64,000 bases of DNA, taken from positions 1 through 64,000 of the forward strand of contig QJPP01000811.1 of NCBI GenBank assembly GCA_003996215.1, given 5' to 3'. The notes beneath the pieces are model-generated. The model ran no database searches, was not told the origin of the DNA, and was given only the letters and a program-made list of their open reading frames with translations. A program made the translations under genes and the position numbers. Shown one piece after another: positions 32,286-44,804 of this stretch. Source of the DNA: Jaltomata sinuosa (Eukaryota > Streptophyta > Magnoliopsida > Solanales > Solanaceae). Numbering within the stretch: position 1 is the stretch's first letter; every line of letters starts with the position of its first letter.

Positions 32286-35112
32286 ATGGTTTCTTCTCAG
32301 CTCTTTGCTCCGACAAAAACGAACTTGCAAAAATCCTTCCACAGGCAATTGCTTTTACCACTGAGTGCCCCCGGTGTGGTTCCTTCAGAGCAGGTGGAAC
32401 TTGATTTCTCTGATGTGTTTGGTCCTCCTCCTTGTCTAGCCTCAAATGAAACAAGTAATGGAATGTCTGAGAGTGTGGTGTTTCCAGCAGATATGAGTGA
32501 GCTTGTCTATGATGATCCGGAGATTGTACACAGTAGGTCACATTCTTTGGTTGGTCCTTCTTCATATAAAAATCAAGTACTGAAACTTGGGAGGCTCACC
32601 ATTCATGAAGCAGAAGATTCGCTGGAATTGGTCGAGACTGTTATCGAACAGACAATTAATGAAGACCAGGAGCTAGCCGTCAATGACTCAGCAAAAGGTG
32701 GAACTGTCTGCCTTGAAGATTTTGAAGTCATGAAAGTTGTTGGCCAGGGTGCATTTGGGAAAGTATTTCAGGTTAAAAAGAAGGGTACATCAGATATTTA
32801 TGCGATGAAGGTGATGAGGAAGGATAAGATTATGGAGAAGAATCATGCTGAATATATGAAAGCAGAAAGAGATATCTTGACAAAGATAGATCATCCATTT
32901 GTTGTCCAGCTTAGGTACTCATTCCAGGTAATTTCCTTGACTCTCATTCAATAGGTCTTCAATCATTGCGCAACAACACAAGGATTACTGTTTTGCAATC
33001 TTTAAAACTGTTGATTACAATTCAATCTTTCAACTTTGGAGCTCTTTTTGATAATCAGACACTTTTTTCATGGTTTTAACTTGCAGACAAAGTATAGGCT
33101 TTACCTTGTGCTCGACTTCATTAACGGTGGCCATCTCTTCTTTCAGCTCTACAAACAAGGCCTTTTCAGGTAGATTCTCCCTTATTTTGCTATCTGTTAC
33201 TTTGTGAAAGCTAAAACTATGAACTAATTAATTCCTGCCTTGCTTCTCAGGGAGGATCTGGGACGAATTTATGCAGCTGAAATTGTATCAGCAGTGTCTC
33301 ACCTTCATGCAAATGGAATAATGCACAGGGATCTCAAACCGGAAAACATTCTAGTGGATGTGGATGGCCATGTATATTCATCTCTCCCCTCCCTCTGTTT
33401 TTGTGTGTGTGCGTGCAAGCGTCTTCACCCATCTGATTTTTTTCTTCTTTGCATGTAAAGGTTATGCATTTAATTTCCTCGATTCCCTTACTTGTTATAG
33501 GCCATGTTGACTGATTTTGGACTTGCCAAGCAATTCAAAGAGGATACAAGATCGAACTCCATGTGTGGAACTGTAGAGTACATGTCACCGGAGATTGTTC
33601 TTGGGAAGGGCCATGATAAGGCTGCAGATTGGTGGAGTGTAGGAATTTTGTTGTTTGAGATGCTCACGGGGAAGGTCAGTATCCATGTTCATGTATCTGC
33701 ACATATAGCTGGAGAACAAATTCCCTTTGTCATAAGTCTTAGCCATTACCTAATCATTTTTCTTATGAGAAAAATCCTGCACCAACAATGTTCTTAGACT
33801 TGCTTTAAGAGCTACCTGCTTTTCCAACAAGCTTTTACTCTGGTTTGACCTATTCCAACAATCCCATCAAACTACATTCACATATGGAGAAATAAAGGGT
33901 GTCCTATAGTGATATTGATCGGAACATGTTACCGCTTTAATTTGGAGAACAATTTACTAAATAATTTATGGTATATCACTTCTATCAATTGTGGGGCATG
34001 GAAGGAATCTATCATTAGCAGAAAACAATTGGACACTTACAAATATTGAGATCTTTTGGACCTCAGGAAACTCTTCAGTTGTATGTTTATTTTCCTGGAA
34101 AGAAAATGCCGCCTTCAAAAAACTCAACTGTAATTCCCTGCTAATGCTTTGTTTTTCTGTATTTGCAGCCTCCTTTCACTGGAAATAGGCAAAAGATTCA
34201 GCAGAAGATAGTTAAGGACAAACTCAAGCTGCCAGCATTTTTGACCAGTGAAGCACACGCCCTTCTTAAAGGGGTAACTTTCCTTATCTCCTCTTGTTCT
34301 CTCTGCAAGTCTTGTTGAATTGTATTTCACTTGTACGGTTGCAGTAAAAACCAGATGAAAGTATCCTTTTTGTCCTCACACTCTTGTTTTAACTAAAGAT
34401 GGTACTCCCTCTATTCCGTTTTATGACACAATTTTCTTATTAAAGCAAAACACATTTCTATATTTGGAAACAATTTACCTAAACTTGTCACTTCCCACTT
34501 AATGAAAAGTTTTTATAGCCACACCAATGCTATGACACGTTTAAGACCACTAGTTTCAAAAGTCCTAAACCCACACGAATGTTATGACATATTTAAAACC
34601 ACTAGTTTCAAAAGTCTTCATTTCTTTCTTAAACTCCACATCGAGTCAAACAACGCAACTTAAATTAGGACAATGAGAGTATCTTAACTTGTTTACGGTT
34701 CTATAATGTTTTCATGCCTGCCTGGATAGAGCTATGCTGCTATTGATGTGTTCTCATGTAAATTTTTTGTTCTTTACCATAAGATTAATCAATATTCTCA
34801 ATTCTCTAGCTGCTGCAAAAGGACCCAAGTAAAAGGCTTGGCAGTGGGCTGAAGGGAAGTGATGAAATCAAGGATCATAAATGGTTCAGGCCAATCAATT
34901 GGAAGAAGTTGGAGGCAAGAGAGATGCGGCCAAGTTTCCGTCCTGAAGTTGCTGGAACACACTGCATTGCAAATTTTGACAAGTGCTGGACAGATATGTC
35001 ATTGGTTGATTCTCCAATTTCAAGTCCAAAGGATAATACAGACCATTTTCTGGGTTATACTTTCGTGAGGCCTGCTGCTTCGTTTCTCCAGAGAAGCAGT
35101 CCCTTGTGCTAG
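32286..35112 (+). CDS. S6K: AGC-family ribosomal protein S6 kinase (S6K), six coding exons, 475 aa
   Basis: Exons are 32286-32927, 33087-33169, 33251-33371, 33501-33674, 34169-34273 and 34810-35112. All introns are GT-AG and phases add up to an open 475-codon frame. The protein starts MVSSQLF and has an acidic N-terminus with DFSDVFGP. The kinase domain starts at ~146: glycine loop GQGAFGKV (153-160), Lys175, Glu194, HRDLKPEN (267-274) and DFG (287-289). The activation loop TRSNSMCGT (298-306) holds the likely PDK1 site Ser302. The AGC C-tail holds FLGYTFVRP with Thr459, the position phosphorylated through TOR in plant S6Ks. This closely matches Arabidopsis S6K1/S6K2 (465-471 aa). Role: a cytosolic/nuclear Ser/Thr kinase downstream of TOR that phosphorylates ribosomal protein S6 and translation factors. 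The APE motif reads SPE (311-313). All key catalytic residues are present, so the gene looks intact. It converges on the mannanase gene. Confidence 0.95.
34403..34681. mobile_element. Stowaway-like MITE in S6K intron 5
   Basis: TA-CTCCCTCTATTCC at the left and (inverted) TA-CTCTCATTGTCC at the right give the Tc1/mariner Stowaway end pattern with a TA duplication. Inside, a ~50-bp segment with GACCACTAGTTTCAAAAGTC occurs twice (34500-34620). Confidence 0.75.
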
Positions 35113-35967
35113 TATGGTTTGATGAGATAGCACTTTATGTTGTTTCATTTTCTTCTCTAGGATGTAGTTGCCAGCTGAGTTCATAAGTTGGGTGAATGAA
35201 ATCTATCCTTCTACTCTATTATTTAAGTTGTTTCATTTTCTGTTACTGATTCGGAGACTCCTTATCTTAGACCTTTCATCAGGTGTATGACACTATATGG
35301 TTTGGTAAGGTTGTTTGTACTTTAAAATGAGTATCATGGCAGATTGTTGCATTTTGAAAAGAAAACTGGTCTTGTTTTTCTTTTCCCTTGATAATATGTA
35401 TTTGGGTTTTGGGAAAGGAAAAGAGTAGAGATAATATGAACTGTTCCTTCTTTTTCTTTAGCTTTTACAAATGCTTAATTTTGGGTGGTTCCTATCTCAT
35501 AAGTTAAAAATAGTTTAATCATTTCCTGGTCTTTCATTCAATTACTTTCTATCACTTTTCTTCTTGTCGTCTCATATTTACTTTGAAATGGTTATGTTTA
35601 TCGATTATCAAGGTTTAACAAAGGCAACATGTTTCATTAGGAAGATTAAAAAAATGTATGTATTTGTAGTTCTTGCAAAATAATTGTTCATGGAAGAATG
35701 ATTGATAGAGTACTACTTATATTGTAGGATAAACTGTAGTTTGTGATGATTTTCTGATACAATGACGTAAAACAACAACAAAAGGCAGCTTGTATTAACT
35801 TCATGAACATACTTTACATATAGATACTAACTTTTCTTTATTGGCGTTTTGCATACCTTGTGAGCACACTTTGGCTTATTGCAAGACTAACTTGATGTAT
35901 GTTCCACAGAAGATACATATACGTAGTCTTTAACGGCTGGTGCAAACATTGGCATATCTTCTTCATG
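35113..35967. other. Shared 3' intergenic region of convergent genes
   Basis: Holds the 3' UTRs of S6K (plus) and the mannanase (minus). It is AT-rich with several AATAA-like signals. No other gene is seen. Confidence 0.7.
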
Positions 35968-38191
35968 TTAAAGCTCTTCATGAAATTGGAAGTTGTCAAG
36001 GACATGTTTCTTCTTGCAACCCCAGTGGCATTTCCAAGAGCAGAGGGAATTGTAGGTATTTAGCCTCTTGGAATGAAGAGATACGATGTTCGAGGTTGAA
36101 AGTGCCTTCGAAAGTACTATTGCATAACCATCATCCATGTAATCTGTTCCTTCTGGAAAGACTTGCCACAAAAGACTTCCACCTCCAGCCCCTCCTTTTT
36201 TAGTAGAATTCAAGAGTGTCGTGTAAACCGTACTGATTAGTGTGTCCCTGAAAGTTGAATTGTATCCAGGGTCTTTTGAAGAAACACCGAACTCTGAGAA
36301 TACCACTGGCATGTTGAGATAGTTCTCCGCGTCTTCAATGTGTGATTGCATCCATGACTTGGTGAATTCAATATGAGCATCAGAAATCGATTGTGAAATC
36401 CTGAGGCAGTGCAGAATGTTAGTGGCATTGCAACATGAATGATGCTGCAATAGTTCAGTGTGCTTACCAAGAGTCAGGATATATGTGAGCTGAGGCATAA
36501 TCAACGCCAAGAACCTGATGATTTCTAATGAAGTCAGTTCCAACTTGTTGAGCATAGGAGTTTGGGTTGAACTGAGCCCTATTAGGAGTCGAGGGACCAT
36601 AGAAACCTTCCAGTCCTATCTGCACCAAATGCTTCGGATCTATGCTCTTCACATAAACTGCCATTTCTTCTATCCAAGCCTATAAAATGTCAAACAGAAC
36701 GACATTTAAGTGGCAAGTGCAAACCTAGTTATTTGCTTTGACAATAAACGTTCTGCGGAGTTTTAGCTAGTAGTAAAAGTGTGACAAACCTGCAGTTTGT
36801 CCCCAGAAGGATCTGATTCACACCGTGGCTCATTCATCAGTTCCCAACTGAAAATAGTAGGGTCATCTTTGTATGTCATGTTGGTAAAGGTATTAACTCT
36901 ATTGAGCACAGCCTGCAGAAACCAAATTCATGCTTGACAGTGAACACAATGCTGCATTGTGGAGTTCACTAACAGGTACTACTACAAAAACAACAACAAA
37001 AAACCCAGTGTAATCCCACAAGTGGGGTATGGGGAGGATAGAGTGTACGCAGACCTTCTACCTTGGGCGATAGAGAAGTTGTTTCCAATAGACCCTCGGC
37101 TCAAGTAAAAGCATTTCAAAGCAACGGGAATGAAGAAGCCATGACAAACAGTAAAGGAAGCATGGTAGAGTATTCTTACACAGGACTAACATGTACTACC
37201 ACAGAAGAAAATATTTATAATGTATGTATTGCTGTGATATTATGGAAATGAACAATGCACCTTCACATGAGCCTTGTAGTAGCTTTTGAGTGTGGGATGA
37301 GAGAAGAAGTCATCATCAGAAGTCAAATTCAGGCCAGCAGCTTTACCCCATTTTACATACTGGGATTTTCCACCATATGCTTCCCAGTTGTTGACTAGTG
37401 ACAGTATCACCCTAATCTTGAATTTCTTGGCTTCACTCACCACAAAATCCAGAGCCTGAATGACAAAAATATCGATACTTGTTAGCTTCTCTGTTTAATC
37501 TGAAAGTGTTCTTCTAACTTACCTCTGCAGCCTGATCAGATGAAGCAATGCAGATAGTCCTTTTAATATTAGCATATGTATACAATAACAACGATCACTA
37601 CGTCTCAATCCAAGCAAGTTGAGATGGTATATTTGAATCCCCACTGACCATGTTGCCTCAGTCCTTTTTAAGGTTAGCATACGTGTATACAGGAAAATAT
37701 GGGCTACAAGATAAGCAAGCGCACCTTGAAAACGTCTTCGTCATAAACAGCAGGAGTTTTCTGAAGAGCACGCCATTGGCCATCGTTGAAAGCCCAAGTC
37801 CGGCATACTGTTAGACCGACAGCAGATGCCTGCTGGAACACCTCAGTAACTTTTCCCCTTGTGGACTGATCAGCAGCAAACACCATCAACCAGTAAGTGT
37901 TGAATCCATTCACATAGAAAGGTTGGCCATTCACAACAAATTGGTTCCCGCTCTTCTGCACCATCGTCCACGCCTCTCCATCTTCCATCTCTCCCCTGTC
38001 ATTGAAAAACGCAAAATCAAAATTAGAGAAACAAACAATTCTCTGCAACATAACAGAAAAATGAGAAATGCTAACTGATTCCCAGCTTCACTGAACGGAG
38101 CACAATTTACGTTCTTTATGAACACTACAAGTACAAAACTAGCAGCCAGAAAAAGGAATTTAGAACTAAAACTCTGCTCCTGGCTGACCAT
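35968..38191 (-). CDS. MAN: Mannan endo-1,4-beta-mannosidase (GH5), secreted, six exons, 449 aa
   Basis: Exons on the minus strand are 38191-38076, 37995-37725, 37455-37261, 36912-36790, 36679-36468 and 36400-35968. All junctions are GT-AG and the frame stays open for 449 codons. Residues 1-30 form a signal peptide (FLFLAASFVLVVFI core, cleavage near NCA). The mature enzyme contains FYVNGFNTYWLM, VCRTWAFNDG, ILSLVNNWEAYGGK, FSWELMNEPRC with the acid/base Glu222, GLEGFYGPS, HIYPDSW, and VVFSEFGVSSKD with the nucleophile Glu342. LLWQVFPEGTDYMDDGY closes the barrel. Length and motifs fit plant MAN proteins, which hydrolyse internal beta-1,4 bonds of mannans in the cell wall during germination, softening or growth. 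Nothing is missing. Introns 2 and 3 carry SINE sequences in gene orientation. Which MAN paralogue this is cannot be told here. Confidence 0.95.
36984..37112 (-). mobile_element. SINE (TS-like, Solanaceae type) in mannanase intron 3
   Basis: The minus strand reads CTTGAGCCGAGGGTC, then a body with GGTCTGCGTACACTCTA and CCCCACTTGTGGGATTACACTGGG, ending in a TTGTTGTTT tail. This 3' body and (TTG)n tail are typical of Solanaceae SINEs. The 5' part with the Pol III boxes seems missing. Confidence 0.75.
37556..37690 (-). mobile_element. 5'-truncated SINE with long TSD in mannanase intron 2
   Basis: The minus-strand body GTGGGGATTCAAATATACC...CTCAACTTGCTTGGATTGAGACG ends in a GTTGTTATTG tail (37584-37659). 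It is flanked by direct repeats of ~28-31 bp (37556-37583 and 37660-37690, both AGTCCTTTT...TTAGCATA...GTATAC) that differ at a few places. These look like the target-site duplication. Confidence 0.7.
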
Positions 38192-38235
38192 GTTGGCAAG
38201 TGAATGAGCAAGTTGAGGTTATCTTGAACAACATA

Positions 38236-38246
38236 GTATATATATA
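38236..38246 (-). promoter_or_regulatory. TATA box of the mannanase gene
   Basis: TATATATATA lies on the minus strand, about 45-55 bp upstream of the ATG at 38191. This implies a short leader. Confidence 0.5.
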
Positions 38247-38759
38247 GATGTACAACATGATGTATCCGAGGTTGTTCTGTATAAGCAACAAGCTTATGAT
38301 AATAGACAGAAGTGTTCTTGAGGGAATGATCAAAGCTGCCTTGAAAGCAAAGATCCATTGTCCCTGCAACTTGTGACATTATATTCATATTTCCATTAAG
38401 GAATTAACACAAATATTAAGTTTGTGATGGATGGCTTTCAAATTTGGCTCAAATGTCTTTATCAAATAGAAAACTTTGTGAAAAAATTAAAACCAGACCC
38501 CTCAGCAGTCAGCAATGATAACATGCTAACTGTCAGATGGAAAGTGGTCCTTGGCTTCAAAGCATTGGAAATGAAGCATCATTAGTATAGATGTCTACAA
38601 ACAAAAAATACAAAATTGTTAACTAATTGAAATTCAGACTATATTACCAGTTCCTCTACAGATAATCAGACCAAGGCACCAAGCAACAAGAATTCTCTGA
38701 TATCATAAAGAAAGTAAGAAGGGGCAAGGTTTTATTAAAACATAAAACACTAAACCACT
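38247..38759. other. Mannanase upstream region
   Basis: Presumed promoter DNA. No specific sites were recognised. Confidence 0.45.
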
Positions 38760-39010
38760 ATATATTATTATCTATGTTTCAATTTATGCATTTAACTCTT
38801 CTTTTTAGCCTGTTTTAAAAAATATTATTTTTCATATTTAGCAGTAACTCTTTAATTCAACATTCACATAGCATGTTAAAGATCACAGGACTCGAAGAAC
38901 GTTTTGATAATATTATACACATCTTTAGTTTAAGATTAAAAGATTAAAAACTCTTTTTTAGTTTCTTAAAATTCTGTGTTCTATCAAACTAAGACACATA
39001 AAATAAAACG
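38760..39010. mobile_element. Degenerate Stowaway-like MITE
   Basis: The left end (TATGTTTCAATTTATGCATTTAAC) and right end (AAGACACATAAAATAAAACGAAG) are the usual Solanaceae 'CTCCCTCCGTTTCAATTTATGTG'-like ends in diverged form. A weak call. Confidence 0.45.
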
Positions 39011-39409
39011 AAGTGATTATATGACAACAGAAATATCACCATCAAACACAACATTCAAAACTGAAAACTTTATATAGGAGTATTTTTTTTTTATGGCATC
39101 CTGGTTCCTTTATCTGCACTCTTTCATTTGCAGCATATGTGGAAAGAAGTTAAAGTGAAAAGTAAGAATCAGTAAAGAAAGCACCAAAGTGGAAATCTAC
39201 TTCAACAGAAAGCCCTCACTATAATTCCATTGGAGTTGAAATCATCAAACAACAATAGAGAACAAAGTTTATTGGTTTTAGACTTAAAAAAAGTTATTGG
39301 ATATATAGAGTTGCGCCAAAGCTACTGAATTTTGCCGAAACTGTAATAGGAATGCTAGCTAGCTACGTCCGGAGAACAACTTGTATTCTCATTGTGATAC
39401 TAGACTAAT

Positions 39410-39683
39410 GTTTGGCCATAAATTTTGAAAAATTTATTTTCAAACATTTATTTGGCCATGAAACTTAATCAAATTTTAAAAATCTTTAAATATTTTCATG
39501 TTTCCAAAAACGGGCTCAGGCCAGTTTTTGGGCTATTGAGACCTTCACTCACAGAACTTCAAACCTTTTTCGAGTAAAATGCATATCCAAGTATAACTTC
39601 AAAATTTCAAAATTTCAAAATTCTCACTTCAAAAAATCAAAATTTCAAGTTTTAAGTTTCAACTTCAAAATTTATGACCAAAC
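39410..39683. mobile_element. MITE with GTTTGGCCATAAATTTTGAA terminal inverted repeats
   Basis: The 20-bp ends at 39410-39429 and 39664-39683 match with one mismatch. It has a 274-bp AT-rich interior with TTCAAAAT repeats. No TSD was identified. It shares its end motif with 29529-29895 and 49191-49419. Confidence 0.75.
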
Positions 39684-42056
39684 AAAATGGGAGTTAAAAA
39701 TCTAGGGAACTTTCATTGTTGTGATTTACACTATCAAGTTACCTACCTAAAGTATTACGGCACATAATCGTCAATAAAATTAAGATAAACAATTTGAGAA
39801 ATTAACAAAAATTTGTTAGCTACAACAAATTAAAATATACTAGTAATACATTTTTTTTAAGGAGAATTGGTCCATATAAATTACTAAATCCTAAAAAAAG
39901 AAAACAAATGAAAGGTGAATATGTACCTCAAAATTTTACAAAAAAGCACATGTAGTACTTTGTTGCAGAGAAGCAGAAGCCCATCCCACCACCAACAGTT
40001 TGTTAGTACTAGTTTTGAAGGTCCACTACTACTACTCATAGTGTTATTCTTAAAAGTAGTAAAATTCTAAACTGTCTAAAATATTTTGACTCTCAACAAT
40101 TGAATAACAAGAAATGGAAAACCTTTTACTCTTCATATTTCTTCTTAGAGTACTAGAAACAAAGTGTGCCGACATACCGCTACATACTTTGCTTATTTCA
40201 ATTCTTTTTCTCCTCTCTAAATACAAACCAAACTTTGCCTTATTTTTGTCTCTTCTTGGAGTGTTTTCTTCCTCTCAAAATAATATATATTTTTTTTTGG
40301 TGGGGAGGGGGGATTATTTATGGAAAAAGTTTCTATATTTACAAGATGAGACTCATAATCATCAAACATAACAAGGGTTTGAGTAATAATTGGATATATC
40401 GATGAGACGTATCTGATTTTTCATTTTTGGCAAATATTATAATAGACTACTTAATCATTAAAAAAATTGTAAACAACAAAAATAAAATAAAATTTATTTT
40501 TAGCAAAATAGATATCATTTTAGAGTAACTTTCTTATTCAAATTTATATTTGTATTCAATTCATATATGTTGTTGTATATAAATGAGTTGATGAAGATAT
40601 TGAAATTGAGAGAGAAAAGATAAGGTTTGAACGAAGTTCCAAACGAAATGACCAATTTGAGTGGTTGTTACGGGCATTAAAGAAATCTAAAAAGATTGAC
40701 GCTACATATTAATTACAAATATATATAGTCACTGCCTGCTAGAAATGTGTATTATTATTTATCAACTCATATAAAAGTTTTAACTTTTCACAAAAATGTA
40801 TATATGCATTTTCATAAGAGAATTTATTTTCTGAGCTTTAGCTATGTCTAATTATCTTTCTAAGTGGAAAAGAAAGTTAGAACTGAGAAGCGTTTGCACA
40901 AGAAAATCTTTTAGCAGTGGATTTTTTGGATTTTAAATTTATAAGTACTATTATTTTGTTATGAATTTTTCAATCACTTTTGCACATAATTGATTTGTTC
41001 GTAATTGTTCTAAGTGAGGTTTTGATGGGAGATTAAGTGATGCTTATGAAGTAAGAAAAACTTGAAAAGACAAACGATAATTTTTTAAACAAGATCACAT
41101 AATTTAAATATCAATAGATAATGATACAAAAAAAAAGAGCAATGAAAGAATTTCAAGTAATAGTACAATGATAATGCTTATTAATATTTGAAATGAATAA
41201 GTTTTTGAATTATGATAAAAATAAAAAAATTACACTACAGTTGTAACATCACATAACTTAATCCTAATAGATAATAACCAAAATAAAATAAAATAAAGAA
41301 CTTCAGACATTATATTAATAATATAAGATTATGATTCAAATTCAGGCAGGTGATATCAATAATTAAAATTTAATTAAAAACTTATGTTGAAAGCAAAGAG
41401 AATAAATTTTTTACTGCATGTAATACTTAAATAACAAATATTTAAAATATCAATAGATTTTATAATGAAATTATTTATATACAAAAGATAACTTTTTTTA
41501 CTATATTACTACTTAATTGCAATAAAAATAGTCTTACAAAAAAGGCTTTTAACAACAATAAAATTAAAAAACTACTGATCATTAATTTTTTGTCGTTATA
41601 TATGAAATTGTAAATTCACAATTAACTAAAAAGAGAATAGAAAAAGGTAAGATTTTGTTACATTTTTTGGGAAGAACAAAATCCATGAAAGAGGAAAATT
41701 CCAAGAAGAGAAGCAATAATCAAATCAAACTTCATTGTGATTAATTAGTATCCCCAATATTAATGAATAAATGGAAAAGGAAAAGTAGAAGGAAAAAATG
41801 CATATATAGTGAAATTCAGACAATTTGAACAACAATAAATTTGGAGGTATAAAATATTGCTTTATAGAATTTTCAGTGTATATTTTTAAGGAACAAAAAA
41901 ATGCAAAAGTTGTGAATTCTTAAATTTTGGAGAAAGAAGTGGAGCTATATTTTAGTGATTGGAGAATTTATTTAAAGGAACAAAGAAAGTGATTAGGTAG
42001 GTCCAAAAAAATCGCGTATAAAAAATAAATAAAGAGGAGATGTGAAAGTTTTTATA
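39684..42056. other. AT-rich intergenic DNA
   Basis: Very AT-rich. Short open frames (e.g. at 40114) lack any gene support. No known repeat end was found. Confidence 0.5.
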
Positions 42057-42064
42057 CTTTAAAC

Positions 42065-42808
42065 TAGGGGTTGACGTTCGGTATTTGCAAAATTCAGGTT
42101 TGATAATTCGATAATTGATTATTGAAAATAGATATCAAATATCATATTTTTAAATTTCAGTTTGATAATTCGGTAATCTGCAAAATAAACTTCGGTTCGG
42201 TACGGTATTTGGTAATACCGTATTCTTATTTCGTTTTAACTAAATTTCTGAAAATGAACCTATTTGTAAAAATTCAAACATGCTCACAACTAAGTGGTCA
42301 CAAATAGTGGATATGACATATTGCATTCACTATCGTTGGAGAGTAAACTAAGTAAAAAGAAGTGTTCTCTTTTTATACTTATTTATGATTTTAGATGAAT
42401 GAAACATCTTGTAAGTTAAAAATGAGTATGTGCCTCCCCTTTAACCGTCCAAAGTTTTAGACGAAATGGTTCACACATTACAATAATTACAAATGAATTG
42501 AAGGAAATGGACTTCAAGCACTAAAGATAATTGCGGAAAGGATAATAGCCAATCAAGTACTAATGGGTAAGTTATACATATATATATATATATATATGGT
42601 GGATCTTTATTTAATAAATAATTCGATATTCGGTAAATACCGAATACCAACCAGTTTTAATATTTTGTACCAAACCTAAACTCGAATACCATAATTTAGA
42701 AATTTTACTACCAAATACCGTATCAAATATCGAATTATCGAATACCAATTACCAAATTTTTTGGTTCGGTTCGATAATTCAATTTTCAATATTTTATGTC
42801 CAGCCCTA
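42065..42808. mobile_element. Non-autonomous hAT element (744 bp)
   Basis: The ends TAGGGGTTGACG and (inverted) TAGGGCTGGACA are flanked by a perfect 8-bp TSD CTTTAAAC (42057-42064, 42809-42816). The ~170 bp at each end are filled with TTCGGTATT/AATACCGAA-type motifs. The middle includes a (TA)n tract (42573-42597). No transposase. Confidence 0.85.
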
Positions 42809-42816
42809 CTTTAAAC

Positions 42817-44423
42817 TAAGTTCAAAAACAAAATTTAAGTAAAAACATATTAAATAAAGAGAATGAAGATTTTATTATTTATTGTAACATGATACAAAAC
42901 ATAATAATATTTAAAATATTGCTATATTTTATATATAATAAAACGAATATGTACTTCATTTCAATTATTTTGTTAGCGCAATTCGTTAAGCTTGGGACTT
43001 AGCGCATGTTGAACTGATAAAAAATAGAATAAGTATGTGAATAAGTCTTTTTATTATTTCAAATTATAATTTTCTCAAACGTTGTCTTGAATGAAATTTT
43101 TTACTCTATCATCTATCTACTATCATCAATACGAGCAATATAAACTAAATGTGAAAGAAAATACTACAGTTTAAGCAGAAGAACTAAACGCACAAAAATA
43201 ATATTTAAATACGTAGTTGCTATAAAAATAATACATTAGTGTTTCAATTTTTAATAATGTAATTGACAGTTGAAATTAATACGAATATTTATAGTAGGCA
43301 TTTGTTTTATAGATACCGTGAGTGTAAATTTTTTGCTATAACTTTGATAACAAGTCATTAGATGTCAATTAAAGAGCTCCTAGCAAGTGCTTAGTAGAGT
43401 TTGAAGTTTCAACAATGATAATGCTACATACTTAATTATTACTTTGATATATAAAATTTACTATAATTAATTTTTTTTTAAATCAATCGAATACTAGTAT
43501 TTTTTGTGAAAACACAAGTCACGTGAATTTAGTGATACATGAGTCAAACTTGAACCATTATTTTTTTAATGGCCACCCCATATGTTTTTCCCTTTAATTA
43601 ACCCTTATTTTCATAAGAAATAATAGTTAGCAGAAACTCAATCAAAATATAAGGGTTTAATTTCTCTATATGCTTTGATTAGGATTTTAATTTTTCTATT
43701 ACATCAATTATCTTTTTAATTGTAATCAGTTTCAGATCTAGGGTTTAATTTTTATTTTTCTTTCTCAATTTTTCATTGAATAACTAAAGAGAATGTCTGA
43801 AATTAAGTTCAAGGAAGAGGTATTACTGTGAAATATATGACAACCATTCATATTGTAAACTCTGTTAATTATTGGTAAACCTATTTTTTATTTATTTATG
43901 CACAATACTATATATAATTTTTTTGGACTAATTTTATTTACCCTTTCTTAATAAAATAGAAAATATAATTATTAGGAATGGGAGGAGGATGATTTCCTTA
44001 CAAAACTTTAAATGTCACCTTCAATTTGAAAAGAAAAGATAAAAAAAAACTCTAAAGTTTGAGAATACATGTCCGAAGAAAAGGTCATAAATTTAAAGAG
44101 TCCAAATATATTCATATCTCTTGGATTTTTTGAGAAAGTCTAAATATATTCTTTGATTAAAGAAGTTAATAAAAGGATAAAGGAAATCTAATTATATTCA
44201 TGTGACTTTTATTTTAACAAAAAAATATATAAATACTAAAATTAGCTATTTTACTTCCCTCACCGAAAATAGAATAACCAAGGCATTTATATTAAAACAA
44301 AGGTATAAATAAATTAAATTTGTAATGAATGATATATTTACTTTGAATTACATAATACATACAAAAATATATTTGCAGTCCGGTCCTCCCCTCCCCCTCA
44401 ATTAGAAATTAGTGTATATTTAC
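42817..44423. other. AT-rich intergenic DNA
   Basis: Nothing recognisable apart from low-complexity A/T runs. Confidence 0.5.
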
Positions 44424-44728
44424 TGCTTTCGTTGTTTTACTTAGTTTTACCAAGTCTAGGTGTTTGTTCCTATATATTTGGGATAGGCTAGAGTCAATAA
44501 CAAAGTATATCAGTACTTTGATGTGAAAATATTTTTCTGCACTTTTTTAGGAGTAAGTTACGCTACTTTTAGGAGTCATTTATAGCTTTAGAGTTTAATA
44601 TATAAATTTCTCTTTCTGTTGTATTCTTCGACATAAGCTTTCAATTAAAAGAGTTTAGTTTATTCTCCAAATCGTTTTGCTTCTTTTCATTATTTAAATA
44701 AGAATTTTTTGTTCAACTCTTTGTTTCA
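44424..44728 (+). repeat. 5' LTR of the Copia element
   Basis: Ends with CTCTTTGTTTCA immediately before the PBS. It contains a TATA-like TTTAATATATAAATT (~44595). Confidence 0.8.
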
Positions 44729-44744
44729 TGGTATCAGAGCGAGG
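44729..44744 (+). promoter_or_regulatory. Primer binding site of the Copia element
   Basis: TGGTATCAGAGCGAGG is an exact initiator tRNA-Met complement at zero distance from the LTR. Confidence 0.9.
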
Positions 44745-44804
44745 TTGGGATTCTTCAATCTCTATTGTTGTTATTGTTCTGTGAGAAAATTCTTATTGTG
44801 TAAT

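Noticed and set aside
35940..36203. Plus-strand 87-codon frame
   Set aside because: Antisense shadow of mannanase exon 6.
37515..37555. Possible extra exon in mannanase intron 2 (donor-like CAGAG|GTAAGT on the minus strand)
   Set aside because: The six-exon model already keeps phase and all conserved motifs. This segment is not needed and breaks the family alignment.
40114..40371. 85-codon hydrophobic frame upstream of the mannanase gene
   Set aside because: Surrounded by AT-rich intergenic DNA. Hydrophobicity follows from T-rich codons. No homology recognised.
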